A stretch of 64,000 nt of DNA. Source: Oryza sativa Japonica Group. Taxonomy: Eukaryota; Streptophyta; Magnoliopsida; Poales; Poaceae. Below the pieces are notes generated by a model. The model saw nothing but the letters and a program-made list of their open reading frames with translations, was not told the origin of the DNA and did no database searches. A program made the translations under genes and the position numbers. This document shows, one piece after another, positions 1-11,864 of the stretch. Numbering within the stretch: position 1 is the stretch's first letter; each line of letters begins with the position of its first letter. Location: positions 9,994,001 through 10,058,000 of the forward strand of contig NC_089037.1 of the NCBI RefSeq assembly GCF_034140825.1. The letters run 5' to 3'.

Positions 1-306
1 CAACACACCCAGGGACACCGAGAAAAGGAATTTGCACCCTTTTGTTGCTAGTGACATGGGAGATTTGAAAAGAGAGAAATCAAAGAATTTTCCAACCCAG
101 TGAACTCTCAACACTATCGCTCTGCGCAAAGATAAAGGAGGAGACCAAGACCTGGACCCTAGCCATCACAAAAAGGCTATCCGAGATAAACCCTTAATTT
201 TTTTCTCCTTTTCCTATGTAAATTTCCAAAGTTTTAGCTTTGTACAGTTTTTTCCCACTATATTCAATGAAATGGGCACAGTCTGGTGCCGATTCGTTAA
301 AAAAAA
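1..306 (+). mobile_element. 3' tail of a LINE-like (non-LTR) element, cut by window edge
   Basis: The stretch ends in a TTCAATGAAATGGGCACAG-type segment, then GTCTGGTGCCGATTCGTT and an A-run ending at 306. The same ending, diverged, recurs at 25206-25265 (TTCAACGAATCATCGCACCG, then GTTCGTT and an A-run). An A-run after this kind of tail is what I expect at the 3' end of a grass LINE. No coding part is visible here, and the 5' part lies outside the window. Confidence 0.5.
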
Positions 307-538
307 GTATATACTCCATCCGCCATGTCACATTTGTATTAGGGTGTACTCATATTAGGATGGAGAGAATATATAGGAATACATGTAGAGTAGATAAGGA
401 TTGAGTCCACACAAATTAATCATATCTCAATATATATCTAACTACCATATAATCTAACGGTGGTGACTCCGTTAATTTTAAAATGTATCATTCTAATCGT
501 TAGAGGTCAAAAATGGGCAAGTTAAAGCAAGTTTAGGT

Positions 539-737
539 GGTGTTCAATTTCAAACCAAATTTTAGTTGAGTTTTGAGTGTGAACTTATAGAACTCAAGCT
601 ATGCAGAAACAGTTTTCAGAGATGCTCATAGTATATCAATCTAGTCTTTGAAGGTTAAAAAAAAAGGTAAAAGGGAGGTTGGTTGGTGTTTAATTCAAAT
701 CAAATGTTAGTTGAGTTTTAGAGTGGGAACTTCTAAA
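539..737 (+). repeat. Pair of imperfect direct repeats of about 54 bp
   Basis: Positions 539-593 and 685-737 share GGTGTTYAAT, then CAAATKTTAGTTGAGTTTT and GWGGGAACTT-like blocks with a few substitutions and one small indel. About 90 bp of unrelated AT-rich sequence separates them. Nothing else between 307 and 1480 looks like a gene. The source of the duplication is unknown. Confidence 0.5.
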
Positions 738-1479
738 TTTACCAAAAATAAAAATTGAAGATGTTTTTCCAGTATTTTTGTACGTCATCCGTATTTGAGT
801 CGGTTTTTAAGCATTCGCTTTTGAAAATACATATATGTGTTTGAGTTGGATTTTAAGCTTGTTTCCTTTTGGAAGTATAAAAGGAGTCGTATAAGAAATC
901 TTTTGAAAAAACTCGCATGCTAACTTGAGATAAAATACAGACTTCTTATTGCAGCTCATGATTTTCTGAAAAAAAAATCCAAGCGAATTCCTATAGTGAA
1001 TTTTACCCTAACTAAACTGTATAACAATAATAAAATTACAATAGCATTTACCCGTTGCAATGCATGTGTATTTTTTTATAGTTTACCCAAAATTGATAAG
1101 TTTGAAAATAGCAACAAAGTGAATAAATCCTACAATACCAAAGTCAATCCGGTCCCGATATATGCACAAGTTTCTAACGGAGAAGATTCACACGGGTGAG
1201 TTTTCAATAGTGAGTCCAGAAATTTGATTCGCAGTGGTTTTTATCTCTTTAAACGTGTGGTAGGGACATATGCGTGAATGTGTGAGCGTCCGACATGTAA
1301 TCACAAAAGATTCTTACAACTCAATAGTGAGGCATACTACGAACAATAAATAAACAAAACAAGCTAGAGACCCATCCTGTCGCGCTAAATTAAGCACGAG
1401 ATTAATAGCTTTCACCTAAATATAACCGCACGTGCCGCTTAAACCAAGACCGACTGCCAGTCCGGGCCCACTTGCTCAG

Positions 1480-1918
1480 AACATCTCCAATTCACCAGCA
1501 CCCAGGAGGAGTCGGTGGCTGCCAATCACCTTCTTCGAACGAACGCCACGACAGAACAGATCGAGTTCGAACGCTCTGACTTTCTGACGCCGTGGCAGGC
1601 ATGCAGGTGCAGCTTCGGGGCTTCGGCGGCGGCTGTTTTGTGAGGTCAGATGAGCGAGAACAGCTGCCCACCGCGATCTCTGCCCGGTGTCGTGTTGCTC
1701 TCACCGGAATTGAATAGGAGTAGCTCGGTGACGCGCGCGTACGTACGCGCGCCAGCCACCACCAACTGGAACCCATCACCCCGGCCCGCGCCGGAAAAAG
1801 ACCGAGCGCCGCATGCAACTCAACGCGCAACCACCGAGCGCCAGAGAGAGAGGCTTCTCGATTCCACTACCCGCGATGGCCCAAGCGAACCGCCCGGCGC
1901 CCGTCAGCGCGGCAGCTT
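1480..1918. other. GC-rich segment without a supported gene
   Basis: Base composition rises sharply compared with the AT-rich flanks. Open frames exist on both strands, but none shows a recognisable motif and each looks like a by-product of GC content. It could be a relic promoter/CpG island or a captured fragment. Confidence 0.3.
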
Positions 1919-2456
1919 AGGGTGTGTTTGGTTCACGGTCATGCATAAACGGGATATGACCATCTATATTTTATATTTTGTTGGATATGACGATCCAGTT
2001 TTTTGTTTGGTTTGTATAGATATGACAATCCAATTTTTTATTTGATTGGAGGGATATAGCATGGATGGAAAAAGCCAAAAGTTAGTGCGACCCATTTGTC
2101 ATATATATTTTTTTATCAAAATATAATCATCTGAGATCTTGTTTTAAAGATTTAATTGTAACAAATATAATGGTGTAATCAATCATAAATTAGATAAACG
2201 GTTTAGGAGAAAAAGTCATTTGGAGCTTACTTAACAGAAAATCAAACCAACCACAGCCAATCAGAACAGGACACATCACCCAGACCAAAACTGGATGGCT
2301 TCATCCAGCCAAATCGGCCGGATGCACTCATCCAGCATATAGAGAGAATATTCCCTATTCTGGGCCGCCCCATTCATCCTGCCCTCCAACCAAACAACAC
2401 AGAAAAATCAAGCGGCCATCTCCCATCCAGATTCATCCACCCAACCAAACACACTG
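1919..2456. mobile_element. TIR element (MITE-like, about 540 bp)
   Basis: The left end reads GGTGTGTTTGGTT and the right end AACCAAACACAC, an inverted pair. No coding capacity is visible. The internal AT-rich core (about 2107-2215, with ATCAAAATATAATCAT and AAAGATTTAATTG) is repeated in diverged form near 28617-28710, so two members of one family lie in this window. I could not find a clear target-site duplication, so the superfamily is not assigned. Confidence 0.6.
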
Positions 2457-3279
2457 GTGTGGCCGCCACTGCAGTCTGTAGTAATAAACGCACCAAAGTA
2501 CCAAACGCTGGACCCACGCAACGCTAGTGTGCAGGGTAAACACACACAGGTCGAGAAAACGGACTACTCCTAAATGTGTGCACCGCACAGTGGTCGACCG
2601 ATCGATCGATCCCGAGTCCCGACGTTTTTTTTGTGCTCGGTGGAGCACTCCGGGGAGCGAGGGGACATGAATGGCACCCCACTAGCCATTCATTCAACCC
2701 GAGCCAACTGGGAACACCACGCGGCGAGTCCACCGCGACGACACACACGTACTGATACCAATATAGTAGATACGATATTCTACTCCTCCTACCACCACTA
2801 TTGCTGTTTACTATACGGGTTACGGGTACAAAGTACAAGCACGCAGCCGATCGTGTGTGCGTGCGCGAGTCATTAGTGCGTCACTAGCTCGAGCGCCACC
2901 TAATGATTGCTGCGTCCCGGGAAAAGAGGGGCAAAAGCGTACGTGACAACCAACGAGCCAGATCGCCTTCCGCTCTCTCGCGCGCGGTCGCGCCGCGCGC
3001 CGCTCGCTCGCTCGCCACCTCCCGCCCTTTTTAAACCCACCACCACTCGCAATTTCGCCTCCCCACCACCACCAACGCCAACACCACCGCCGCCGCTCCC
3101 CCGCCTAACACGGCCACGCGCGCTCAGGTGAGCAGCGGAGCTAGCTTACCTCGCTACGGCACGGTGCGACGCGAGACGCCGCGCCACGCGTTGTTTCAGG
3201 GAGGAGTACTACTGCAAGCAGGGCGGCGGCGCCGGAGGAAGGGAGGCGGTGGGGGGGGGGGGGGGTCGTCTCTTGGGCG
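2457..3279 (+). promoter_or_regulatory. Promoter and 5' leader region of the GT43 gene
   Basis: This region precedes the GT43 start at 3280. From about 2900 it becomes CpG-rich and pyrimidine-rich (CTCTCTCGCGCGCGG, CTCGCTCGCTCGCC), as in many grass core promoters. CTTTTTAAAC near 3027 is a weak TATA-like candidate. A run of 15 G occupies 3251-3265, ending 14 nt before the ATG. Transcript start sites cannot be fixed by eye. Confidence 0.5.
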
Positions 3280-6200
3280 ATGGGTTCGTCCACGGACCAC
3301 GGCGGCGCCGGCGGGAGGGGCAAGAAGGGGTCGGGGTCGCAGCTGTGGAAGAAGGCGCTGCTGCATTCCAGCCTGTGCTTCGTCATGGGCTTCTTCACGG
3401 GGTTCGCGCCGTCGTCCGTGTCGGACTGGACGTCCGCGGCCGTGTCGGCGGGCGGGGTGGGGAGCAGCCACGTGGTGAGGTCGCTGCACGCCACGGGCGG
3501 GGCGGCCGTCAACCGGAGCCTTCTGGCGCAGGCCGCCGCCGGCGCGGTGGACGCCGGGCCGCAGCCGCTGCTGGTGGTGGTCACGACGACGGAGTCGACG
3601 CCCTCGGCGGCCGGGCAGCGCGCGGCGGCGCTGACGAGGATGGCGCACACGCTGCGGCTGGTGCCGCCGCCGTTGCTGTGGGTGGTGGTGGAGGCCAACC
3701 CGGACGTGGCGGCCACCGCGCGGCTGCTCCGCACCACGGGGCTCATGTACCGCCACCTGACGTACAAGGACAACTTCACCGTCGCCGACGCCGCCGCGGG
3801 CAAGGAGCGCCACCACCAGCGCAACGTCGCGCTCGGACACATCGAGCACCACCGCCTCGCCGGCGTCGTCCTCTTCGCCGGCCTCGGTGACACGTTCGAC
3901 CTCCGCTTCTTCGACCAGCTCCGGCAGATCAGGTAACCATCCAAACCACCCCCAAAGTAAAAAAACAATTCTCTCTCTCGCAATCTTTCGCCGAGTTAAA
4001 CAATGCAAAGTTCTCTTCTTTAACCATCTCTCCTGATGCAAGCAAGTAGCGCGCACACACTAAACGCTAGCCAGTAAACAACGTTAGCGCCCAAAGCACA
4101 CAAGCGAGGCTACTTGCAAGCAACTTTGTCAGGTTGCCTTGGCAGCTACAGCTCATGCACCACCTGGTGGTCGCTGCGCCGCGCTAGTTTAACCGGCGAG
4201 GAGAATCCAAGCCATGTGACGCGAGGAGGTCGCGCTCCCCCCGCATCCGCCATTCCATGGTCCTTTTTTTTTTCCTTCTTTTATCCTCCCTGCCGCGCCT
4301 GCCAGATCTTAGGGACGAAAGGCAAAGCAGGCAGCCTGGACCGCTGAAGCAGCAGCAGTTCTCTGCTTTGGTTTCTTGCAGCCGCTCATTTTTTCCTTTT
4401 GGGGCCATGTTTTTACTGATACTAGTACTAGTACAAGTTTAGAACTGACTGCTGCTGCTGCTACTATCATGTGTACTCAGCCAATAGCATTAAGTTGGTG
4501 TGGCGCCGCCGTGGCGGTGTTTAGCGTAGCAGATGTCCAAATGTGTCGGCAGAAATGATTGGCACCCCTCAACTAACGGAAGAGGGGAGGCCGTCGCGGC
4601 TGTCCTTTCTCCAGGACCCCGAGGCGATAGCACAATGCGTGGTCGGTCGCTGGCTGATGCTGCATAAGCCGTCCCTGCAGATTGGGCTCGCGTGTTCGTA
4701 CTACTGTCAACTTGAATCACGAGTTCAGCAGCAGCAGCAGCGAGCGTGCGTGCGTCGATCTCTGCAAGTTGCGGGCCGTTGCATGAGCCGCAGGGCGAAT
4801 CTGCGTATGGTTTTCTTTGTTCGGTTTGCTGGGAGGGAAAAGGGAAGGCGGTCTCAGTACGTGCACGGGGCTCTTGCTGCTGCATCCTGCAGGGATGTGT
4901 GGCTGGCTGGCGCATAATACATCGCCAGTGATTTTCAGCGGATCGTGTTAGGTTCGTTTTGGTACGTGATAGGGCAGTTTCATCAACCAATGCGGCGCTC
5001 TGGATTGTGTTAGGTTCATTTGGCTCGTGACAGGGTAGTCTCATCAACCACTTCGGTGTTCTTGAAGATTGTTCAGTTAGTGGTACCCTTTTCAAGATGA
5101 GGTTTAGGTAATTAGGTAAAAAAAATCTGAATCTTAATCAGAAAAGAACAAACCCTTAAATTTCAGCATTCCTAACGCTACAGAAATTCTGAATTGAGCG
5201 TATTTAACTTAGCTTTGGCCCCTCCGTTTATGTTTTTTCCTTTTCCTATCCGTGCCACATAGTACTACTTAATTAGGTGCTATCATGCTAACCAGTTAGT
5301 GCCCTTCGCCGTTTCTTCAAAATGCAGCTCGATCGAAAACTAACTCATGACAGTTGAACAATCGAGTAATCGATTTCGCGACATTCTAGTCCGCAGGGGC
5401 CTGCGTTATCGTAACGGCAACGTGACATCGACAGTTGAGGACGCTCGAGTTTACGACATTTTAGCTGCATGCTGCATGGCCCGCATCCATAAGAGCAAGG
5501 ATAATAATAGAGCCGACTTCATGCTATTAGCCAATCTTAAAGCCAACACATATAATAGATTAGTTATAAGGTTGGCTACAATTTTCTTCTCCTCTCTCTA
5601 TCTCTCACTTATACATTAATTGTATTTGTCTAGGAGCTTATGTTAAGCTAGCTCTTGCATGAGAGCCAACACCCTTAACTTTTTGTCACATCTCTCCTCC
5701 ATATAAGTTTATAGTAGGCTTATAGCTCACTATTATACTTGCTCTAATGTTATTCTACTGTAGTACTAGGAGTAATACCGTTTCCTAACCCCGAGAATTA
5801 TGTTTTTTCCACAGGACATTCGGCGCGTGGCCGGTGGCAACGATGTCGCAGAACGAGAGGAAGGTGGTCGTCCAGGGCCCAGCGTGCAGCTCCTCCAGCG
5901 TCGCTGGCTGGTTCTCCATGGACCTCAGCAACGCCACCTCCCCCGTCGCCGTCGGCGGCGCCGGCTACGGCGCCGCCGCGGCGAGGCCACGCGAGCTGGA
6001 CGTCCACGGCTTCGCGTTCAACAGCTCGGTGCTCTGGGACCCCGAGCGGTGGGGCCGGTACCCGACCTCCGAGCCCGACAAGTCCCAGGTCAGTTCCACC
6101 CCGTCACCTTTCACGCGTACCAAACTTATTAGAGAGCCCCAAATCACGCAAGTTTTACGTGTTACTACCGCTCGGGTGATCGATCGATCGGTCGGCGTCG

Positions 6201-6589
6201 CCCACGACCAGAAGCGGCAAGAATTCACCTCGCCTTTCGCGCGGCCAGAGGCAGGAAAGAAATGCTGTTCGCTAGCGATGTCGCGGTGTTTTTTTTTTTT
6301 TTTGGGGGGGGGGGGGTTCAAGATTGAATGAGGCATTTCCGCCACGAAAGTGGCGTTTCGCCGTGTCGGTTTGCGCGTTCGGCGTCGCGCGTCTCTGCTC
6401 GGGCATGTGGTACAGGTAGGGGACGGGAAATTGGCCGTGTCTTTTGGCCCATCTGTCCCTAACTAACTTTTTTTTCTCCCCGGTCAAATCCTTGTCACCT
6501 GTCAAGTCTCAACCTGATTTTTCTGCATTAAAAAGATCACACTCTAGCTAAATGGCTGAATGGCAATGGCGCTAGGTGATCATTTCTCC

Positions 6590-6627
<38 letters not shown>

Positions 6628-7244
6628 TTATTCTGCAGCAATCGACAAAAAAACGGATCGAATCTTGAGCGGCATTTTTGCAAATGCGTAATCGTGGGTT
6701 TAGTCTGATCTGGTGCTAATTTGGTGGGAGAGGGTAAGGAAGAGGGGGGGGGGGGTCCCGTGGCTGAGTAGGATAGTGTACGGCTTTGATGAAGTCCAGT
6801 GCAAGGCAAGCCCCAGCGGGTGGTTAGCAGTAGTAGAGCAGTACAGTGGCCCTTGTTTTTAATGAGAAAACACACCTTCTTTTAGGTGTACAATCGATTG
6901 TTCATCTTATTACTTGAACCTAACCACTAAAGCAAGCACCTCTTTCGTTATGAGATCAATCATGCAAGGTTGTTAGAGCTTCTTTCTCTGCATTGCTCAT
7001 TGCTTCCTCTGATGCCAAAATGTCTACCCATTTTTCTTGATTGTGCTGCATGATGAACCGTTGCCCTAACATGTTTTTGGTGCCATTGTTTTATCAGGAC
7101 TCGGTGAAGTTCGTACAGCAAGTGGTCCTTGAAGATTATAGCAAAGTGAGAGGAATTCCTTCAGACTGTTCAGAGGTTATGGTATGGCATGTCAACACGA
7201 CGCCGCTACCTTCTTCGCAACCGTCTCCTCAGAACAAGAGGTGA
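3280..7244 (+). CDS. IRX9-type GT43 xylan glycosyltransferase (probable glucuronosyltransferase family), 357 aa
   Basis: Exons 3280-3932, 5815-6088 and 7098-7244 join in frame with GT-AG introns. The product is a type II Golgi membrane protein: a basic, Gly-rich cytosolic tail, one membrane anchor at about residues 27-46 (LHSSLCFVMGFFTGF), a stem, then a GT43 domain. Family hallmarks seen are the LLVVVTTTE start, RHHQRNVAL, FGAWPVATMS, FAFNSSVLWDPERWGR and the C-terminal VQQVVLED...GIP...VMVW block. GT43 proteins act in a Golgi complex that elongates the xylan backbone of the cell wall. The usual FADDDN metal-binding site reads FAGLGD at residues 199-204, so the DxD is absent, as I recall for IRX9-clade proteins. 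A scaffold role rather than catalysis is therefore likely (inference). From memory this is Os03g0287800. Intron 1 (1.88 kb) holds a MITE. The start is the first ATG that gives the anchor. Confidence 0.93.
5493..5744. mobile_element. Tourist/Harbinger-like MITE in intron 1 of the GT43 gene
   Basis: A 252-bp element has ends GAGCAAGGATAATAATAG and CTATTATACTTGCTC, which are inverted repeats. TAA stands immediately outside on both sides (5490-5492 and 5745-5747), as for PIF/Harbinger-type insertions. Its termini match those of the 885-bp element at 26724-27608. It has no coding capacity. Confidence 0.75.
6289..6316 (+). repeat. T15-G13 homopolymer pair in intron 2 of the GT43 gene
   Basis: Fifteen T are followed directly by thirteen G. 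Such tracts are unstable in length and hard to sequence. A further G-run lies near 6746-6755 in the same intron. Confidence 0.85.
6593..6622 (+). repeat. (AG)15 microsatellite in intron 2 of the GT43 gene
   Basis: A perfect AG dinucleotide run of 30 nt, likely polymorphic among cultivars. Confidence 0.95.
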
Positions 7245-8028
7245 TAGAACGATGAGCTGTAGAAGAGACTGGACGAGCCGGAGGAGAGGAGGGTGTACAT
7301 TGTACATGCATGGTTACAACTTGAAGCTGCTGATTTCCTACTAGCTGCAAAGAAGGAAAAAATTTTGGTTTTCTTTCCAAGGGATTGATTAATCTCCCAT
7401 GGGCGATATCATCATAATGTACATTTTTTTTACTATTCTTTGAAAATTGTGATATATGTATAATCTCTTCTCTGTTTTTTTTTTTTGCTTCAAGAGGGTT
7501 TAGGTGATTACACACAACAACCCCTCGGAGTGTCTCTCTTGAGACTAAAATGAATAGTTCAAAAATCCACTTACAATGAAAAAGGACCGTGCTTTCTTCT
7601 TATTACTGTTCTTTCCTCTTCAGAAGTTACCACAGGTCCACAGCTATCCAGTTTGCCAAGGGAAAAAAAACCTTCATGCTTGGGACAATTGTACAGACAT
7701 GCTTCAGAAACACACAAACACATGAGGCCGTGTTCTTGGTGGTCCCTGAACATATTCATTAAGAGCAAGGGTCTTGAGTACGTTCATCGTAGTTGGCATG
7801 TCGCAATCGTGCGCGGAATTAAATGAGGCCTGATTTTTTTTCTTCAGGCAATGAAAATGCAGTGGAGTAGACAACTGCCTTTTGGAAAAGGCAAAGCTTC
7901 GAACAGTCTCTCAGCAATTAGAAGCGACCTGGCGATCAGCGTTAGCCATTATGTAAGTACGTGGTCGTGTAGGGTTTTCTCGCGATAATCTGCAGGTGTT
8001 TTGAGGCACGACTTTCTAGCTACTAGTA

Positions 8029-8258
8029 CTCCTTTTTGCCGGCACTGTTTGTCATTTGTACTCGTAGATTCCTGTGCCAACGTTTGACTGTTCGTCTTAT
8101 ATGAAATTTTTTTATAATTAGTATTTTCATTGTTGTTAGACGATAAAACATGATTAATACTTTATGCGTGACTTATCTTTTTAATTTTTTTTAAATAAGA
8201 CGAACGGTCAAACATTGAACACGAAAATATGGTTTGTCTTTTTTTGGGACGGAGGGAG
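8029..8258. mobile_element. Stowaway (Tc1/mariner) MITE, worn left end
   Basis: The right end is GGGACGGAGGGAG followed by TA. The interior carries the typical paired CAACGTTTGACTGTTCGTCTTAT and AATAAGACGAACGGTCAAAC arms. The left end (TA then CTCCTTTTT) is degenerate. Length is about 230 bp, with no coding capacity. Confidence 0.8.
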
Positions 8259-8638
8259 TACGAGCTTTGCTGCTGCTATGCTTTCGATCTGCAGTAACGA
8301 GCTGCTACGGGCATGTGCATCGGTGCATGGTCATGTCAGGAGCAAGCTCGACAGGTAACTGAACGACGATAGATACGTAGGAGTATTTATCAGCAAATAT
8401 TCAGAGAAAACAAAAAACTGCTTGCTTCCCGGGAATATGCATCACCTGGCAAGATTTACTTCTCATCTCGTTCCCCGGGGAATTTGTTTCCTGAACATGA
8501 TCGATTCTGTTCTGAAGTCTGAATCTAAGTTTCAGAAATAAAATTCTGAATCTCTACACCTGTCCACTAATCTACACCGGACTTCTGCCTGTATATTACA
8601 GTTACAGCATAGTCTATCGCAGCGGTTGCTGCCTACTA

Positions 8639-8729
8639 TTCCCTCCGTTTCACAACGCTGTCTAGATTCATTAACATCAATATGAATGTGAAAAATACTA
8701 GAATGACTTACATTGTAAAACGGAGGAAG
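8639..8729. mobile_element. Short Stowaway MITE (91 bp)
   Basis: TA flanks both ends. The ends are TTCCCTCCGTTTCACAA and TTGTAAAACGGAGGAAG. The interior (TAGATTCATTAACATCAATA, GAATGTGAAAAATACTAGAATG) matches a common short rice Stowaway type. Confidence 0.85.
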
Positions 8730-9758
8730 TACATCTTTAAATACTGTCTTCACTTTTGAGCTCCGGCAAAATTTCGATGCTTTAGAGTTCAGACTGGGTT
8801 GTGTTTTATCGGCAATGGAATGTGATTCCGAAGCACTGTAGCAGTTTTACTCTAGTTTGCTATTGATTCTATTCTTAGTACTTAATGCTAGTGATTTACT
8901 AAACGGCTCACATTGTCGGCGCTACAATGTCATGCTATTGTTAGAACACAGCATCCTTTTTTTCTGCTTTCACTTGTTATTTTTGCTGAACAAAAAAGGA
9001 AATCAAATCTCAGCTTATATCGAAGTGATTTTCCCCAGACTGAACCTGAAACTTTGATCTGCCTCATCCATGACCACGCATCTCACTACATTTATGGTGG
9101 ACGATTTCTCTCTGGTGATTTTTGTTAAACAAGAACATGGGATTATGGTGCAGAACGGAGGACAGGGGAAACAAAGAAAGCATGCCAACGAAGTAGCGAT
9201 AGCAATATATCATTACACAGTACTCGTGCAAACTTAGACATTGAAAAAATCACAAACTCACGCACTACAGTCCGTCCATAAACGATGGCCGACGTCGACG
9301 GATCGAGAATGGTCGTGCCTAAGCTTGTGTTATGTGTTGCAATGGTTCGTCGTGGGGTTAAAGGTTTACGCGTTTACTGCCAAGTAGAGAGAAACAATTT
9401 AGCGTTAAGATGAACGTATAAGCAATATACGCAGCACGTATTTCTTTCTGGACTCCCAAGTCCCAACCAATTGTGAGGCAATCAGGAATGGCATGGAATG
9501 CAACTTCTATGATGCCTTCTTCTTTTTTTTTAAAAAAAAAGGCGCTTTTTCCATGAACTCTTCTTTATAGTATAGCATGCTGTAATTGAATGCAGTATGA
9601 AGCAGAAAATTACATAGTTTCATGCGACTCATGCAGTGGTTAACATTCTACTAAACGCCAGGAGGAAGTACAAGCTCACTATATCAAAAAGTTTAAGCAT
9701 GTCAAACAGTACTACATTGTTGCTTAACTGTGGTAGGATGGAACACTTGAGCTCCAGT

Positions 9759-11781
9759 TCAACTGTCCTGAAGCTTGGCTTCCCCAGCTTTCTCGGCTTC
9801 ATCCGAAACAAAATTCTTCAGTGACTCCACATTTCTTGGGCCTGCAGTAGCACAAAAGATCACAAGGATTTCCTTTAGGAGGCATCTAACGTTAACAACA
9901 GAAATCAGCGAGCAGGTGGGTGGTCAGATGAAGGACAGACAGAAGTTGCCCCTCAAAGCTGCAGTAACAAAGCATAAAGCTACAAAAGATAGGGTGAAAC
10001 AGCGATGAAAAAGATGACAATATATTCAATCTGCATTTTAGTACGCACATAACTGTCAGAAAAAAACTTGCATATTTTCTGAAGTACAAACAGTTAGCAG
10101 AAGATCAAGCTCTAAGTTGTGAATTGCAGTGATAGGTATCAGAATGAGTAACATTCCAATGTTCACAAGATAGGGAATGGCAGGAAAAGACAGAGATACT
10201 AGAGCACATGCATAGTTTCCTAGAGCTAGAGGTAATGTATGCTCTTCATGCCGTACAATTGTAGGATACAATCAGTATCCTGGCATGCTTCAACTATAAC
10301 AAGTCATGTCATGAGCAGAAAATCATAAACAAAACAATATAACGAGTTCAAGCAACGGAAAAATATAAAGAGGAGAATCAAGTGCTGGCAGATACTAGAA
10401 ATAATCAAATGTTTTCATCAGCAGATTTGGCAGAATCTTCACAGAAGATGCTACTTGCTACTCCAAAAATGGCACTTGAGAAACAAACACTAGGGTCTTC
10501 GATTTTTTTTTTTGTGGGGCTTGGCATTATCACAATTCTATTAGTTGAAATGGTTTGTAGTCTTTAATTCAGACTGCAGGGGGATATGGCTTCCAACACA
10601 TGGCCTAAACCTCAAGAGAATTGGAGAAAATCTAACAGATCCAAACATACCTTTCTCTTTTTCAATTTTCATTGTAGACTAGAAAGTTGAAACTAGATTA
10701 AGCTGACCTTTCCACACAATAGCAAGATAGAATAATTTGCATCATAAACGAAGATTACCTTTATATTTTGCAACCTCTTCACCTTCATAAAACACCTTGA
10801 ATGTGGGGTACGAATGGATATCCACCTTTGAGCATACTGGTTTGCTAACACCACAGTCCACTTGCCCTATCTCTATTTCATCCGCACCTTCCATAACCTT
10901 TCCCAAGTCCTCCCAAAGTGTTCCAAGGTTCTTACTGCAAATGACAAGCATCTAACAAATTAGCTTAAGCCATTAATGACAAGATTTATACGGTAATTCA
11001 ATATTCATCATGGAGCTAAGAGTGAGATTTACCAGTGTTTGCACCATGGAACGCAGAACTTCACAAACCATACCGTGTCTTTCTCCTTTATCTAAAAATG
11101 AGAGGATTGCTCATGATCAAACTGGCTTAGTTGGAACAAATACAAGCATCACGCCACAACGGTGAACGACTTGCAAAAACATAGGAACACGAGCAGTGGC
11201 TCTCTATGACCCTTTTTTTTTACTAGTATCAAACATGCAACCTGGAAAGCAATGGTATCTATTCTCCACAAACTAACAAGACAAAAGTTTACACTGTGAC
11301 CCGATTCTAAATTCCCAATCCGTGATTGAAACCGGATAATTAAAACCCCGACGCTCATATAATCCATCATTCCAATGATTCCATCCCAGAGGCGAAGTAA
11401 CACTGACGCGCAGGCGCCCATCAAACTTGAATTGTCAATAGATCTGCAATACAACAGCTACAGGTCTGAAACCAAGCATCGCCGCTATAGTACGAAGTGC
11501 TCCGGAATCTATTACATAATTCTACAACAAAGCAAGCCCGTACTGACCTGGACTCTCCTAGCTCGATCAACCTCAGTGATCTACAGAACAAAACAGCATC
11601 GTCGCCGGTGGGGAAGGCGGGAGACGAGAGAGAGAGAGAGGAGAGAGGAGCACACCTTGTCGGAGAAGGTCTCCTCGGTGAGGGTGATGACCTCGGCGCC
11701 GGATCGCGCGGCTAGGGCCACGAGGACGACGAGGGCCAGCGCCACCAGCAGTCGCGCGCGGCGGCCGGGAGCCAGATCCAT
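9759..11781 (-). CDS. PDIL5-1: Protein disulfide isomerase-like 5-1, single thioredoxin domain, 147 aa
   Basis: Minus-strand exons are 11656-11781, 11033-11091, 10759-10934 and 9759-9841; all introns are GT-AG and the frame closes at TGA. The protein begins with a signal peptide (residues 1-29, hydrophobic LLVALALVVLVALA), then EVITLTEETFSDK and one thioredoxin fold containing VWFVKFCVPWCKHCK, the cis-Pro loop SYPTFKVF and EVAKYKGPR. The redox motif is CKHC (residues 59-62) instead of CGHC, and there is an extra Cys55. The end (AKLQDS) has no KDEL-type retention signal. Family knowledge places PDIL5-1 in the secretory pathway, where it would handle thiol-disulfide exchange; a Lys at the second site should alter its redox potential (inference). 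Length and sequence fit rice PDIL5-1 (Os03g0287900, recalled). Confidence 0.95.
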
Positions 11782-11864
11782 GGCTCCAATGGCGGGGGAC
11801 GGCGAGGCGGCGGCGACGACGACGACGAGAGAGGGGGGATGCGTGGGGGTGTGGGTCCCGTCTG

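Larger units (their letters stand above)
7245..9758. other. Convergent intergenic region between GT43 and PDIL5-1
   Basis: This gap lies between the 3' ends of two converging genes. It contains the 3' UTR of the GT43 gene, two Stowaway MITEs (listed separately) and, on its right, the 3' UTR of PDIL5-1. I see no open frame with recognisable content. TTCTTTTTTTTTAAAAAAAAAGG near 9520-9541 forms a T/A palindrome. Confidence 0.5.

Noticed and set aside
3141-4056. Large minus-strand frames opposite GT43 exon 1
   Set aside because: They mirror the GC-rich GT43 coding exon; they have no start context, splice continuation or recognisable domain.
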